The position numbers were made by a program, and so were the translations under genes. DNA of 64,000 nucleotides, from positions 5,171,158 through 5,235,157 of the forward strand of contig NC_019873.2 of assembly GCF_002234675.1 (NCBI RefSeq), in the 5' to 3' direction. Under the pieces are notes generated by a model that was not told where the DNA came from, did no database searches, and was given only the letters and a program-made list of their open reading frames with translations. Below, piece after piece: positions 12,702-24,629 of the stretch. Source of the stretch: Oryzias latipes. Taxonomy: Eukaryota > Chordata > Actinopteri > Beloniformes > Adrianichthyidae. Position 1 is the stretch's first letter. The number at the start of each line of letters is the position of its first letter.

Positions 12702-13012
12702 TGTAACGATCCAGGCGGACCGTCACTTTAGTGGGGTAACGAAAGCCAAATGTTAATGAAGAGGTTCTAATGGAGAGCTGTTCGTGCCCCATACACCGCA
12801 CGACCCCGGACAGTCTCAGGTTGCAAGAAACGTAGAGAGAGGCAATATTAGCTTTTAAGCAACAAGCCTGTTTATTTCAGCACACATACAGCCCAAACAG
12901 CATGGAGAGTCACTTCAGCTTCCAGCCCCATGACTCAAGGTTTCACCCTTAAGCTCCCCACTTCCCATGAGCCTTTGGGGCTGAAGGCAGCGCTAACCCC
13001 CGGGTCGCTACA
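12702..13012 (-). repeat. LTR (5' LTR in element orientation)
   Basis: This is the right-hand 311-bp copy. It adjoins the putative primer-binding site at about 12684-12701. Confidence 0.9.
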
Positions 13013-13121
13013 ATATAACAATCATATTTCTTTTCTGCAGGGTCACAAATGGAATGGAAACAAAAGGTTCCACCTTTATTGTGCTTGTTGACATTATCTA
13101 GCAGCTGCCTCTGTTTCAGCG

Positions 13122-13334
13122 TTAACCCTTGTGCTATCCTAGGCACCTTAACATTGGGAGTTGGGTCATCTAGACCCACTAGACAGTGCTCTGAACCTTT
13201 TTTCTTCAATGATTTGTGATCCTCACTGGTGTCCATGGATAACATGAAATCTTTCCACCTTTATCCACCTTTGTCATGGTAGGGAGAACACGTCAATGTA
13301 AGGGTGGGGTCATCTAAGATAGCATAAGGATTAA
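13122..13334. mobile_element. piggyBac-type MITE, copy A
   Basis: The left end TTAA-CCCTTGTGCTATCC and right end GATAGCATAAGGA-TTAA are inverted repeats bounded by TTAA, the target duplicated by piggyBac transposases. The roughly 205-bp interior is non-coding. A second copy at 45855-46925 shares the whole interior but is split by another element. The right-hand TIR here carries two changes from the copy B version (GATAGCACAAGGG). Confidence 0.8.
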
Positions 13335-14633
13335 ACATGTTAGTGTGCAGCCCCTTTTGGAATTAGGGCATTCTTTTTTGTTTTGTTTCTTTAACCAGGA
13401 ATGTGTTGCTGGAAGAGCCACAGTGTTGAAGCAGCCACCTTTTTCCTGCATGTTTGTTGTATTTAGGAAAACTTCCAAAACCGTCTTGAATCTAGTAAAT
13501 GAAACATTTATGAGGATGATTTGTCGCAATGGAAAATCTCATTAAAATTTGAGTTTTTTTGCGATTCTCCACATTTTTCTTGGTTTGTAAGTTAGGTGCT
13601 CACATGCCTGCACACTCTGCACCGCTCCTCTTCCTCAGTGAGACACAGTTCTCTGTTTATTTCTCTGTCTGCCGTTCTGCTGATGACCTCCAGTCGAGCA
13701 GCTTTCGGTCACTGCAGCCCATCACTCATGATGCCACAGCTCCTGGAAGTTCACGGGTCAAACCCTGACCTCTGAAGGAAACCTGGGAGACAGACGCTGG
13801 CCCGGTTTGCCACACAAACACCACCCGATCAACGGCAGGCCAGCCAGAGCCAGGGGGCAACAGCCGTCACCAGAGGAGGGGCAGACCTGGAGCCCCAAAC
13901 ACAGGCTTTGACCTCTAGGTATTAAAAGGTAGATTTGCAATTGTTCAATGATTTTCTATGTGTGGTTTGCAATTAAATAACAAACAGATGTTTAGACAAC
14001 ACTTTATTGGGGAAAAATGTCATGGAGGCACTTCACATTCACATACACACAAAAACAAAATCTGCATCTTCTGCTTTAGTCTGTACACAAGAACCGATCC
14101 CTCTGCGCTTTCTGCATTCCTTTAACTCTCATGGAGGAAGAGCACCGCCTGCTTTTTGACCTCCAACCTGGGTCAAGTGGAGTTGTGCCTCCAGAGAGGC
14201 GGTCATGTTGAGGACACCTCCCACCGTCAATGTGAACTGGAAAGGCTCAGTGGCTTGAATTAGGAGGAGGCCGTCTTCCAGAGCAGCGTCAATTCAGAAG
14301 ATCAGAGTGAATATGAAGATGAAGGGTAACGTTATGGGAGTTCCTGTCACCGGCCCACTTCTAATCTAGATGAACACTAAAGTTTTTAAAGACTGAATTT
14401 AGAATTAAAGTTCTAATTTTGCCACATGTAATGAAGTTCTGCTGACTGATCCTAAAGGATCTGGCTGCCCTGGTTTCCCAGAAGTCGCATGAATCAATTT
14501 GAAACAAGGAGGACAATCCTCAGATGTGTGAATTTTTGTCTTTTTAGCTTATTTGTGCAACGAAAACAGGGAATGAGAGACAGAAGTGAAGAAAATGGGC
14601 TATGAAACCGACAGAAAGGGTCTGTTCCGTTCT
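13335..14633. other. intergenic DNA downstream of mtx2
   Basis: No gene was recognised. The region must contain the mtx2 3' untranslated region (minus strand, below 14634). A minus-strand polyadenylation candidate (AATAAA, seen as tttatt on the plus strand) lies near 14003. The rest is anonymous. Confidence 0.4.
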
Positions 14634-17600
14634 TCAGGAGTCCTTGCTCTCAAAGTAGGTCTGCTCGATCCGCCTGCAGAAGGACAGCAGGTTGCTGTAG
14701 CTCCTGACCCTCTCCAGCAGCTCTGTGTTGGTCAGCTGGGTGGTCAGTATGGTGAAGAGGTGACCAAACACGAGCGCGTCCAGTTCCGTTGGTCTGCGAC
14801 ACAAAAGAAAATGTTAGAAAAAAAAAAGAAAGCCCCAAAAAGTGACCATTCCTGAAAACGGGTCAGCACTTTTACAATTCCACTTTGAATTGTATTTTGG
14901 GGAGATTTTTTTTTTGTTAAAATAAAAGTTAGGATTTTGTTGTGATATTTAACCACAGGGGTGAGTAAAGAGCAAGCTGCAGATCACATGATCAGTCACC
15001 AAAATACCAGGTAGAATACCTACATTTTAAAGAAGTACGGTTGCGTCCCCAGCCTCTGAGACAGCGCCTGACAGCACTGACTCACATCCTCATAAACCTA
15101 CAACAAACATCCGGAAAACACACAGGGAAACAAGCAAAGTCCTGCTGTGAGACCGTTTAAGACAAGGAAGAGTCATTGTGTAGATAATTGAATAATAATA
15201 GTGATGGAATTGTGTACAAAACACAAGGAAGACACATTTCAATTAAAAATGGAAACATAAAAATAGAAGGAAAAAAAACGCAAATAAATTTGTTCAGGTC
15301 TTAGATTGAGGCCTTAGAGTCTCCCTCTGATCACCTGCCAGCTCAGACAAGGAAAACAAAGACGTCTCTGAATCTATTCGTCTACAGGTTGACGTATCAG
15401 AATAGTGCGGCGCAGGGAGATTTTTTTTTGTCTGTTCCTGAGTCACAATGGTCTGAGTATAGAAATACCGAGACATGCAATTTTAAGCTGAATTTCCTTA
15501 ATATAGCTCCTCCATCATCAGGCAAATGGCACAAGACCGTGTTAAAAACACAATTTTAATGGGAGTGGGTCTTTGAGGAGCAGAGGGGGACCTTATGCAG
15601 AGAGACTGGGGACTGGAGCTAAAGTTTGGGGATAAACATTTGATTATTTGGGGGGAGTTTAGGGGAAAAAAACATTGTGTTAGGAAGGAAAGCAGCCTTT
15701 CAGCTCATTGTTTTGCAGTGGAGAAATGCAGGACAACCGCTGCTCGTTGTGGAGTTGATGCTAACCTGGTCGACCGTTTTCCCTCCCCAGCCGACGGCGT
15801 TCATCTTCCTGCGCACCTCCCACTGCTTCTGATAAGCCAGGATCAAATTGAGAGGCCAGGAGTACGGCGTGCCGTATCTGTGACGAGTGATCTACAAAAA
15901 GTCCAGACGTGCCACCATGAGAGCGGGACCAGGCCAGAGACACAGATGCAGACAGGAGGAACCCACCTGAGAGACCGTGGTTTCATCGCACCACTGGATG
16001 AACAGCTGTGGGGGACAGACAGACAGGCTTCATGAAGATGACATGGACGGGAGCTCTGTTCTGAGTGTGTGTGTGTGTGTGTGTGTGCACCTCAGCAGTG
16101 AGCAGCATGTTGTTGACCAGCTCCATGTACGCTTTCATCTCGGCTCTCTGCACATCGTCCAAGCCGTCGCTCAGCGAGTGACCCTGACGACCACAATCAG
16201 AAGAACATCCAGTCATTTACCTCACCTCCTCTGCTTCTCCACACATTGATAACCTTTCACTAACGGAAAGCATCGGTGTCACATGAAAACTCTTCCCAGG
16301 AGTTTGTAGCATTTTAGAAAGATACTTCCAAATGTTGTGCCTTCAGTTCTGTAGTTTAGTGTCACTTGGAGCACAATCCCATAAAAAATTATTTGTTTTT
16401 TTACACACCAGAACTTGTAAAAAAAAAAACTAGTAATGAAGATAAAATGGTCACAATTACAGGCAAAAAAAAAATCCTTGGTTATAAACTGAATATTGAA
16501 AAGATAATTCTAAGAATACCATTTTAAAATGTTGATTTTTATTCCAAATGACCTTCTTTTTCTTTCTCTTTCGGCTTTTCCCATCAGGGGTCGCCACAGC
16601 GAATCATCCTTTTCCACCTCACTCTATCATGAACATCTTCTACCCTAACATTAGCCAACTTCATGTCCTCTGTTAAGACATCCATGTATCTCCTCTTTGG
16701 CCGTCCTCTTGCCCTCCTGCCAGGCAGCTCCATCTCCAACATCCTTCTACCAATATATCCACTGTCCCTCCTCTGAACATGTCCAAACCATCTCAGTCTG
16801 GCTTCTCTGACTTTGTCGCTAACACAGGCAACATGAGCCGTCCCTCTGATGTACTCGTTCCTTATCCTGTCTAACCTGGTCACTCCTAAAGAGAACCTCA
16901 ACATCTTCATCTCTGCTACCTCCATCTCAGCCTCTTGTCTCTGTCTCACTGCTACCGTCTCTAACCCATAGAGCAGAGCTGGTCTCACCACTGTCTTGTA
17001 CACCTTTCCTTTGAGTCTTGCTGGCACTCTTCTGTCACACAACACTCCTGACACTTTCCTCCAACCGCTCCAACCTGCCTGCACTCGCCTCTTCACCTCT
17101 TTTCCACACTCCCCATCACACTGAACTGTTGACCCCAAGTACTTAAACTCCTGCACCTTCTTCACCTCAGCCCCCTGTAACCTAACGCTTCTACCTTGAT
17201 CCCTCTCGTTCAGACACATGTATTCTGTCTTACTATGACTGACCTTCATGCCTCTTCTTTCCAGAGCAAACCTCCACCTCTCTAGCTGTTCCTCCACCTG
17301 CTCTCTACTCTCACTGCAAATTACAATGTCATCTGCAAACATCATTGTCCAGGGAGATTCCTGTCTTACCTCGTCTGTCAGCCTGTCCATCAGCATAGCA
17401 AACAAAAAAGGACTCAAAGCTGATCCTTGGTGTAGTCCCACCTCCACCTTGAACTCCTCTGTCTGACCTACAGCACATCTCACCACCGTCATACTTCTCT
17501 CATACATGTCCTGAACTACTCTGACATACTTCTCTGCCACTCCAGACAATCTCATACAGTACCACAGCTCCTCCCTCGGCACCCTGTCATACGCCTTCTC

Positions 17601-20600
17601 TAAATCTACGAACACACAATGCAGCTCCTTCTGACCATCTCTGTACTTTTCCATCAACATTCTCAAAGCAAAAATGGCATCAGTGGTGCTCTTACGGGGC
17701 ATGAAACCATACTGCTGCTCACAGATCTCCACCTTCTTCCTAAGCCTGGCTTCCACTACTCTTTCCCACAGCTTCATTGTGTGGCTCATCAACTTTATTC
17801 CTCTATAGTTGCTGCAGTTCTGCGTGTCACCCTTGTTCTTAAAGATCGGAACCAGAACGCTTCTCCTCCATTCCTCAGGCATCTTCTCACTCTCTAAAAT
17901 CCTATTGAACAACCTTGTTAGAAATCCACTGCTGTCTCTCCTAGGCACTTCCATACCTCCACAGGTACGTCATCAGGACCAACGGCCTTTCCGCTCTTCA
18001 TCCTTTTCAGAGCCTTCCTAACCTCATCCTTTCCAATCTCTGCTACTTCCTGCTCCACAACAACCACATCTTCCTCCCTTCTTTCCCTGTCATTTTCCAC
18101 GTTCATCAGCTCCTCAAAATACTCCTTCCATCTTTTTTGTACACTCTCCTGGGTTGTTAGCACCTTTCCACCTCTGTCCTTAATCACCCTTATCTGTTGC
18201 ACGTCCTTCCCATCTCTGTCTCTCTGTCTGGCTAGCCTGAACAAGTCCTTTTCTCCTTCCTTTGTGTCTAACCTGTCATATAGCTCATCGTAAGCTTTCT
18301 GTTTGGCCTTTGCCACCTCTCTCTTCACTCTACGCTGCGCTTCCTTGTACTCCTGTCTACCTTCCTCAGTCCTTTCTACATCCCACTTCTTTTTAGCCAA
18401 CCTCTTCCTCTGGACGCATTCCTGTACTTCCTCATTCCACCACCAAGTCTCTTTACCGTCTTTCCTCTTTCCAGATGACACACCAAGCACCTTCCTACCT
18501 GTTTCCCTGATAATCTCTGCTGTAGTTTCCCAGTCATCTGGAAGCTCATCCTGACCACCCAGGACCTGTCTCAACTTCTGCCTAAATTCCTCACAAGTTT
18601 CTTCATTCTGTAGCTTCCACCACTTGGTCTTCTTTTCTGTTTTCCCTCTCTTCTTCTTCCTGACCTCCAGAGTCATCTTACACACCACCATGCGGTGCTG
18701 TCTGGCTACACTCTCTCCTACCACCACTTTGCAGTCAATAACCTCTCTCAAATGACCTCGTCTGCATAGGATGTAGTCCACCTGAGTACTCCTACCTCCA
18801 CTTCTGTATGTCACTCTATGTTCCTCTCTCTTCTGGAAGTAAGTGTTGACTACAGCCATTTTCCATATTCCAAATGACCAATTTTTGGAAAAAAAAAGAG
18901 ACTAGAAAAACTAAAAAGCACCAAAGTGAATTACCCTAAACATAGTCAATTGTAAGCTTAGTGCTATGATCGCTTAAAAGTATAGGAAAGATTTGAGGAA
19001 ATTGTTAAATGTATCATTAAAAAACCGAGTTGAAATGATGTGTGAGCTGTGAAAACATTTAAAAAAAAGTTGAATAAAAGAAACGGAAAAGCCAAATTCA
19101 ATGATTCATAAACCAAAAGAGTAAAAAAAAGAAATCAAATAGGTTTTTAAAAACACAAAGTGTTGATAAAAAGAAGACACCTGAAGATAAAATATAACAG
19201 AAAAATTCAACACCATAAAAAAATGCAACCCAAATAATGGCAGAATTTTAATTAAATAACAAAATGTATGAATGCGTATTTATTTAATTTAACTTGCAGA
19301 AAGACATTAAGATGTAAAATAAAAATAAAAAACAATTGTTATTGAAGTCATAAAAAATGTAAATAAAAACTGACGTATTTACTTTAGTGAGTGTGTGAAT
19401 ATCTGAATCTTATCTGTGGGTTAATAATAATTATTAGTGTGGGTTAGTAAAGTAATTAACTGACTACTGTTCCTTTAAACAAAATGTCATGACACCGAAA
19501 TAAATGAACAAAACATTAAAAAAAAAAAAACTAGAAGAATCAAGCAGCATTAAGAATGTAAAGAAATAAGAAAAAATGAAATGAAAATGCATGTTAATAA
19601 TTTTCTGCTCCACCTACTGTGGAAACTAAGGAATATGTTGGAGCCAAAGTATAAATCCCCTTCAAAATGAAACACTGACATTAAGCTGCAGTTGACCTCA
19701 CAGCCCAAGTTTGAAAGTTCTGTGTAAAATGTAAAAACCAATTCCTGCTGGGTTCTGTGTGGAGTTAGCATGTTCTGCCCGTGCACGCGTGGGTTTTTCC
19801 TGGGGACTTCGCTTTCCTCCCACTCTCCTAAAAACATGCTTCACAGGTTCACTGATCAGTCTAAATTGCCCCTATGGGTGTGTGTGTGAGTGTGTGAGTG
19901 TGTGTGTATGTGTGTGTGTGTGGTTGTGTTGCCCGCCTTCACACAACCGTAGTTGAACTGGGCTCCGGCAGCACTGTGACCCTGAAAGGGATTCAGTGGC
20001 GCCAGTAAATAGATGGATCCATTCATTCCGTTTCTTCCATCTTCTAAACCCGTTTAATCCCTTTCGGGGTCACAGGGCTGCTGGAGCCTATCCCGGCCAC
20101 TTGTGGGTGAAGGCGGGGGACACCTGGACAGGTCGCCAGTCTGTCGCAGGGTCACATTCACACACCCAGACTCACATTCACACCTGGGGACAATTTAGAG
20201 TAACCTATGAACCTATGAAGCAGGTGGGAGGAAGCCAGAGTCCCCGGAGAAAACCCACGCATGCACGGGGAGAACATGCAAGAGCGCTAACCACTGCACC
20301 TCCATCACATTCTTATTTATTATCTAATAAATTAATTAGTTAATAGCTTAAACAGACTTGATATATCTATGGATTTTATTTAGTTTTGTATCTTTTTCAT
20401 TTGTTTTTATTGCTAAAAGTGTTTGAAACAAACCAAATCATTAAAAAATGAATCAAGAATCAAGTATGAAACAGCAGAAGTTGTGTTGATTGATTCACCT
20501 TAGCTTTGCTAAACTGCACAATCGGCCCAAGTTCTGACACAACCTGGTTCCCCACATGAATAAAAGGTATTTTACCTAAAGGAAGAGCAAACACAGAGTT

Positions 20601-21485
20601 TATCCCTTCAGCTCTCACCGTACGTTAACATCAGTTACGTTCTCCAAAGATCAGACAACAACAAGCGTGTACTGACCAGAAGGGGACATGTATTCAGCGT
20701 TTGGCCTGCAGACCACCTGCACTGGAAGCCCACACATCCGGAGGTAAGTCTGCAGATGATACAAAGAACAGCTGGAGGAAAAAAAGCTGCAACCTTCATT
20801 CATTCATTCATAAAATGTCTGAGATGTGGTGAAAATATCTGAGTGTAGAAGATATATGATGCATTTACTGTAAATTTGAAGAAAAAAAACACCAAAACAT
20901 TTATTTCATTTTCTGGATTCCAAGCAGGAAAGTAAAAAAAAGGTTCATTTCATTGCAATAAGTTTCAAAGATGACTTACCTGAACTGCCAGAGAGGAGGC
21001 GGAGTCTGACAGCAAAATCTGATCCTCTGTGAGGAAAAAACAGGAACAAATGTAAAGCTGGCAAACATGCAGACAGACAGTTCAGGGCGTTTCAACCCCT
21101 CACCCTTCAGTGGCTGGTACAAGGTGGCATTTTCAGGCCAGGGTTCAGCAGCTGTCAACGACAAACACAAGAGCACGCGCTCATTAACTCGTATCATTTA
21201 TTATTCTTTGATGTTGACATCTTTGTGAGAACTATAAGAAGTCATTCAATAGTCAGCTGACATCTCTGTCACTGTACTGTGTCGTCCTGGACACACTTCG
21301 GGATATTTGAACGAGGTGAAAATCAAACACGGGTGTGTTTTCATCCCTCTGGTCAGGTGAACTACTAACTTTAGCCGCTAACCGGCTAAAAAGAAGCAGC
21401 TAAATAAACAGCATAGAATCAGAAAAGGCAGAACGTAAACATTACCCGCCATCTGCGACACGAAGGCCTCTGCAGCAAGAGACAT
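14634..21485 (-). CDS. mtx2: metaxin-2, outer mitochondrial membrane import protein
   Basis: Ten exons on the minus strand with consistent phases: 21446-21485, 21104-21151, 20980-21026, 20677-20749, 20499-20575, 16091-16183, 15967-16005, 15766-15891, 15024-15097, 14634-14793. They encode 258 residues plus stop, against about 263 in human MTX2. Diagnostic stretches are [126 protein letters not shown] and [20 protein letters not shown]. Family knowledge: metaxins have a GST-like fold, lie on the cytosolic face of the outer membrane, and work with metaxin-1 and the SAM/MICOS machinery in beta-barrel insertion. The splice between the last two exons gives FFKIPTELD, one residue short of the usual form and with a GTAGGT donor (see findings). 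Mtx2 flanks the 3' side of HoxD in vertebrates, which supports the cluster assignment. Intron 5 (16184-20498) holds a LINE and other repeats. Confidence 0.96.
15296..15583 (-). repeat. dispersed repeat family R1, minus-strand copy
   Basis: R1 landmarks: ccagctcagacaaggaaaac, tctattcgtctacaggttga, tgagtcacaatggtctgagt, and a terminus gggagtgggtctttgagg. It lies in the mtx2 intron between exons 15766-15891 and 15024-15097. Confidence 0.65.
16066..16088. repeat. (GT)n microsatellite
   Basis: A short GT run abuts the donor site of mtx2 exon 16091-16183; only two bases separate it from the exon end. Confidence 0.85.
16554..18865 (-). mobile_element. RTE-clade LINE, 5'-truncated, with one reading-frame break
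   Basis: Minus-strand reading frames at 17918-18859 and 16584-17954 together give the end of an APE-type endonuclease ([11 protein letters not shown]) followed by reverse transcriptase. The second frame has [39 protein letters not shown] and the catalytic FADDIV, then a C-terminal region ending near [13 protein letters not shown]. The two frames overlap at about 17918-17954, so a single frameshift separates them. The 3' end reads GGCGACCCCTGATGGGAAAA followed by purine-rich AAAGAGAAAG, typical of RTE elements. A 14-bp target duplication, tattccaaatgacc, flanks it at 16540-16553 and 18866-18879. It lies in the mtx2 intron in the same direction as the gene. The endonuclease N terminus is missing. 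Confidence 0.93.
19742..20303. repeat. two copies of a fish dispersed repeat, tail to tail
   Basis: The left copy (about 19742-20015, plus) has the core gtggagttagcatgttctg and ends near tggcgccagtaaatagatgg. The right copy (about 20020-20303) is the same element reversed, with gggtcacagggctgctggag and ggggagaacatgcaagagcg. A fuller plus-strand copy is at 48243-48600, whose head has tRNA-like boxes (TGGTTAGCGCT). Both copies lie in the mtx2 intron. Confidence 0.7.
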
Positions 21486-21647
21486 GACGAGCAGATTAGC
21501 TCTTTAATTCAACTTCCACGGAAACGGGCCGGTTCAGAGGCGTTTCATGTCACATTAAGGACAAATGTTGATGTGCAGTCATGGAGCAGTCCGCCGTCAA
21601 TAGTCATCCCCCCAGAAAAAGTGCTCTCTACATATGTGGTTCCGCAT

Positions 21648-22435
21648 ACTCCCCAACCATCAAATCAGAGAATCTTTTAACGAAACGTCCTTTCCCTACA
21701 TCTCAAATCCAAATGATTTTAACCAGTATTTTAATAATTCAGAAAAAAAAACAATTACGAACTAAATATTCAAAACTTCCCATTCCTCCAAGGAAGTCCA
21801 TTTAAAAGCTTTTCAGGTATTTACCCTTCCAAGGAATTGCATGGAAAACGGTTTGGATTTCCTAAAAATTGTTGTTCTTTTTTTATAATGATGACATTGA
21901 AACGACTTTGAATGTTTTCACTCTAACATGTTTTGGGATAATATACATTATTGGCTTTCCCCCAAGATTCCATGTTTAGCAGACTTTTCTATTAAGGATA
22001 TAATTTTTGGGTTTATTTTAGAAAACAAAAACAGATTTTATTTTAAATGATATAATTATTTTTGAGTAGATTCTATATGCAATCAAAATCAAACCATATT
22101 TTTTTACATTTCATAAATAATTCTGCTCTTTTTTTTCTTCCGTAAACTTCATGGAAAATAAACTTGCTATGGAACTTCAAAATATCATATGTAACTTGCA
22201 GCTTTTTGATAACCCCTAAGTTAATGATGAATATAATGCCCATGTAACCCCTTTATTTTATTTTGTTTTAATCTTTTCTATTTAAGTTTGTATTTTTCTG
22301 TATTATTGTATTTTTTTTATTTAACTTTTTTAATGTTGTTTACATTTTTCTATACTTGTTGTGATTGTAACTTGTTGAATTCTTTTTACAACGGCCACAA
22401 TACTCTAAACCTTAATTGTTTTTCAATTAAAAAAA
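21648..22435 (+). mobile_element. 5'-truncated L1-like LINE remnant with target duplication
   Basis: The segment ends in an A run (tttcaattaaaaaa) and is bounded by a 14-bp direct repeat, atgtggttccgcat, at 21634-21647 and 22436-22449. That is the mark of target-primed insertion. Broken frames inside suggest the C-terminal part of an L1-type ORF2 followed by an AT-rich 3' untranslated region, but the clade assignment is weak. It lies just upstream of mtx2. Confidence 0.6.
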
Positions 22436-22449
22436 ATGTGGTTCCGCAT

Positions 22450-24629
22450 TCGCAACGCGCAAAAGCAATAAGCCAGTTAAAAAGAGGTATGTGGCCACTA
22501 AACCATTCATTTATGACACAGCTTTTAAACATTTACAATATTTGAATCACACCACTTCTGACAGCAGCAGATACAAGCTCCTTTCAAAATAAAATGCACC
22601 CTGTATCAAATAAAATCCCACTGCAGCTGTTTTACATGAATTGAAAATGCAAGAAAGTTTTTTCTCTGAATTCAAAGAGTCACACTGGAGGGATAAAATA
22701 GCCACATGTAGCTCCATGGCATCAGATTGCAGACCCCCGAGTTAGGCAAATGTTTAACATGACATGTATACCTTAACATGTTGATGTTTATACTAACCTT
22801 TCAACTTTTTACATGTAACATTTAGTCATTTATTTATCAATTTTTGTTTAATATATTATTACTTAAGGACATGTAAAATGTAAAAACAAACAAACAAACA
22901 AACAAAAAAAAACAACATATGGAGTAGCTGGGTAAATATTTCATAGCTGTCCAAAAGGCTCGTTTTCATTTCTAGGTCTTTGCCAGATGCACAAAAATAC
23001 CTCAATAGTTAATACAAAAAACATCACTATAGTCAAAAAAATATTTAAAAAAATAAAAAAGATGCAACAGCCAATTCTAAAAAGAATTGCAGTTACTCCT
23101 TAGCAAAAAAGAAATACACTTGACATTCATTTTGTTAAATATACTTGAGCATAAGAAAAATAGCAAGGATACTTTAGTGTGTAGAGTAGGAAGCATATGG
23201 AATACTTCTTTAGACTAAATTGGAATGTTTTAAGTTGACAATATATAGATGGTACATAAAAAGTAAACTTCAAGTATACTTCCTCTCTTTTAGCATAGAC
23301 TAAGTATACTTGTAGTAAACTGAAATAGACTACTTTTTCCTGAGGGAAGTTATAGTTCAGAGATCAGGGCATAGTAAAAAAACAATCCTGAAAAGCCAAG
23401 ACAAACGTACACAACCACACAAATAAAACCAGATTGCACACATCTGAATTTACATTTTTGTGACATGTATAGACATAAAAATGTCTGATTGTCTAAAATG
23501 TGTAAAATTGAACTTCACTCTTTTATAGTTTTTGTTTTCTGTTTGACTCCAAGATGAGATTGTACTGCATAGGTATTTCAATTCTTAAATCATTTATAGC
23601 TTTTCCACCAACAATAGAGTGTGGATTTGGGTCAAATACCTCAGTTACAGACAGCTTTAATTTAACCATGTAGTTACTTTTTCCTTGGCATTCACCTGTT
23701 TGGCTGCTACATGGCTGCATCATCGGCATAAATAAATGCACAGCATTGGATGTATGAGGATATCAATAGACATGGGGAAAAAATGAACCCTGTACGGATC
23801 CCTGCTGCACACTGGTGGAAAGATAAAGAGGTTTAAATTCAGAATAAAAATGATGTACACAGAGTTTGATATTATGACATTATGATGTAATCCATTTAAG
23901 AGAAAGATCAGAGAATTTAAGAGTGCAGTGGTGATTGACATTGTCAAATGCTCTTCTAAACTCTGCTGTCAAGTAAATGTTTGGTTTTTGCAATAAGCAA
24001 GTAAGTGAGTCTGTAGAATGGTCGGATCTAAACCAAAAACCACAACAGATGGAAGGAAATTGAGTTATTTAGTGATCCTTGATTTGCTGAGATCTACCTT
24101 TCAAGGAACATGAGATTTGCTGACACGATACTAACTGGTGTGTAATGTCTTAATTTGAAGAGTGAAGAGAAACAATTGCTGGATGGACCTGTGTGCTGAA
24201 ACTCTCCTTGAGAAATTGGTTTATTCATAGTTTGTCATTCTCAGCTTGTTACATTGTAGTGTCCATCACAAAGATGTCTTTAGCTTTAATGGCTCATTCC
24301 AGTCAAATAATTGCTCTGGTCTTCGTTTGTGAAACATTTTTAAAAGGACAGATATTTTAGCACCATAATAGCTTTTTAAGTGCAAAATCGTTCTTTCAGA
24401 ATGTTTGCATTAATGACTGAAAGGCATCCTTTAGTTTCTGGATTTAAACTTGTTGCTCAATTGTGTTAGAATATTCAACATCATTCTTTAATGACTGTTT
24501 CAAATAGAAAATCATTCCAGTTAAAACTCTAAGTGAAATTTTTTAAGTTCTTGATTTTACACAAAATAATCCTCAGAATTCCTGCTTCTCGACAGGAAAA
24601 ACCTGAACCTGGGCCACTAGACTGAAGGC
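22450..24629. other. gene-free DNA between mtx2 and hoxd4b, part 1
   Basis: No exon was recognised; in particular there is no homeobox. Visible items are a hAT-like terminus near 22670-22745 (gccacatgtagctcc...cagacccccgag), an AAAC-repeat run at about 22890-22905, and AAGTATACT-rich MITE-like sequence at about 23140-23340. Confidence 0.5.

Larger units (their letters stand above)
11571..13012 (-). mobile_element. non-autonomous Ty3/Gypsy-like LTR retrotransposon
   Basis: Two direct repeats of 311 bp (11571-11881 and 12702-13012) bound an internal part of only about 820 bp. Read on the minus strand each LTR begins TGTAGCGACC and ends GGATCGTTACA, giving the usual TG...CA ends. Next to the right-hand LTR (minus-strand 5' side), TTGGTGTCAGAAGTGGGA at about 12684-12701 resembles a Ty3/Gypsy primer-binding site. 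Next to the other LTR, AGGTGGGGGCAG resembles a polypurine tract. Flanking atat on both sides is a possible 4-bp target duplication. The interior has no recognisable protease, reverse transcriptase, RNase H or integrase, so movement would have depended on a related autonomous element. The LTRs differ at about a dozen sites by eye (roughly 96% identity), suggesting fairly recent insertion. Confidence 0.85.

Noticed and set aside
17248-18554. Plus-strand frames opposite the RTE element
   Set aside because: The minus-strand frames contain reverse transcriptase motifs; the plus-strand ones are shadows without similarity.
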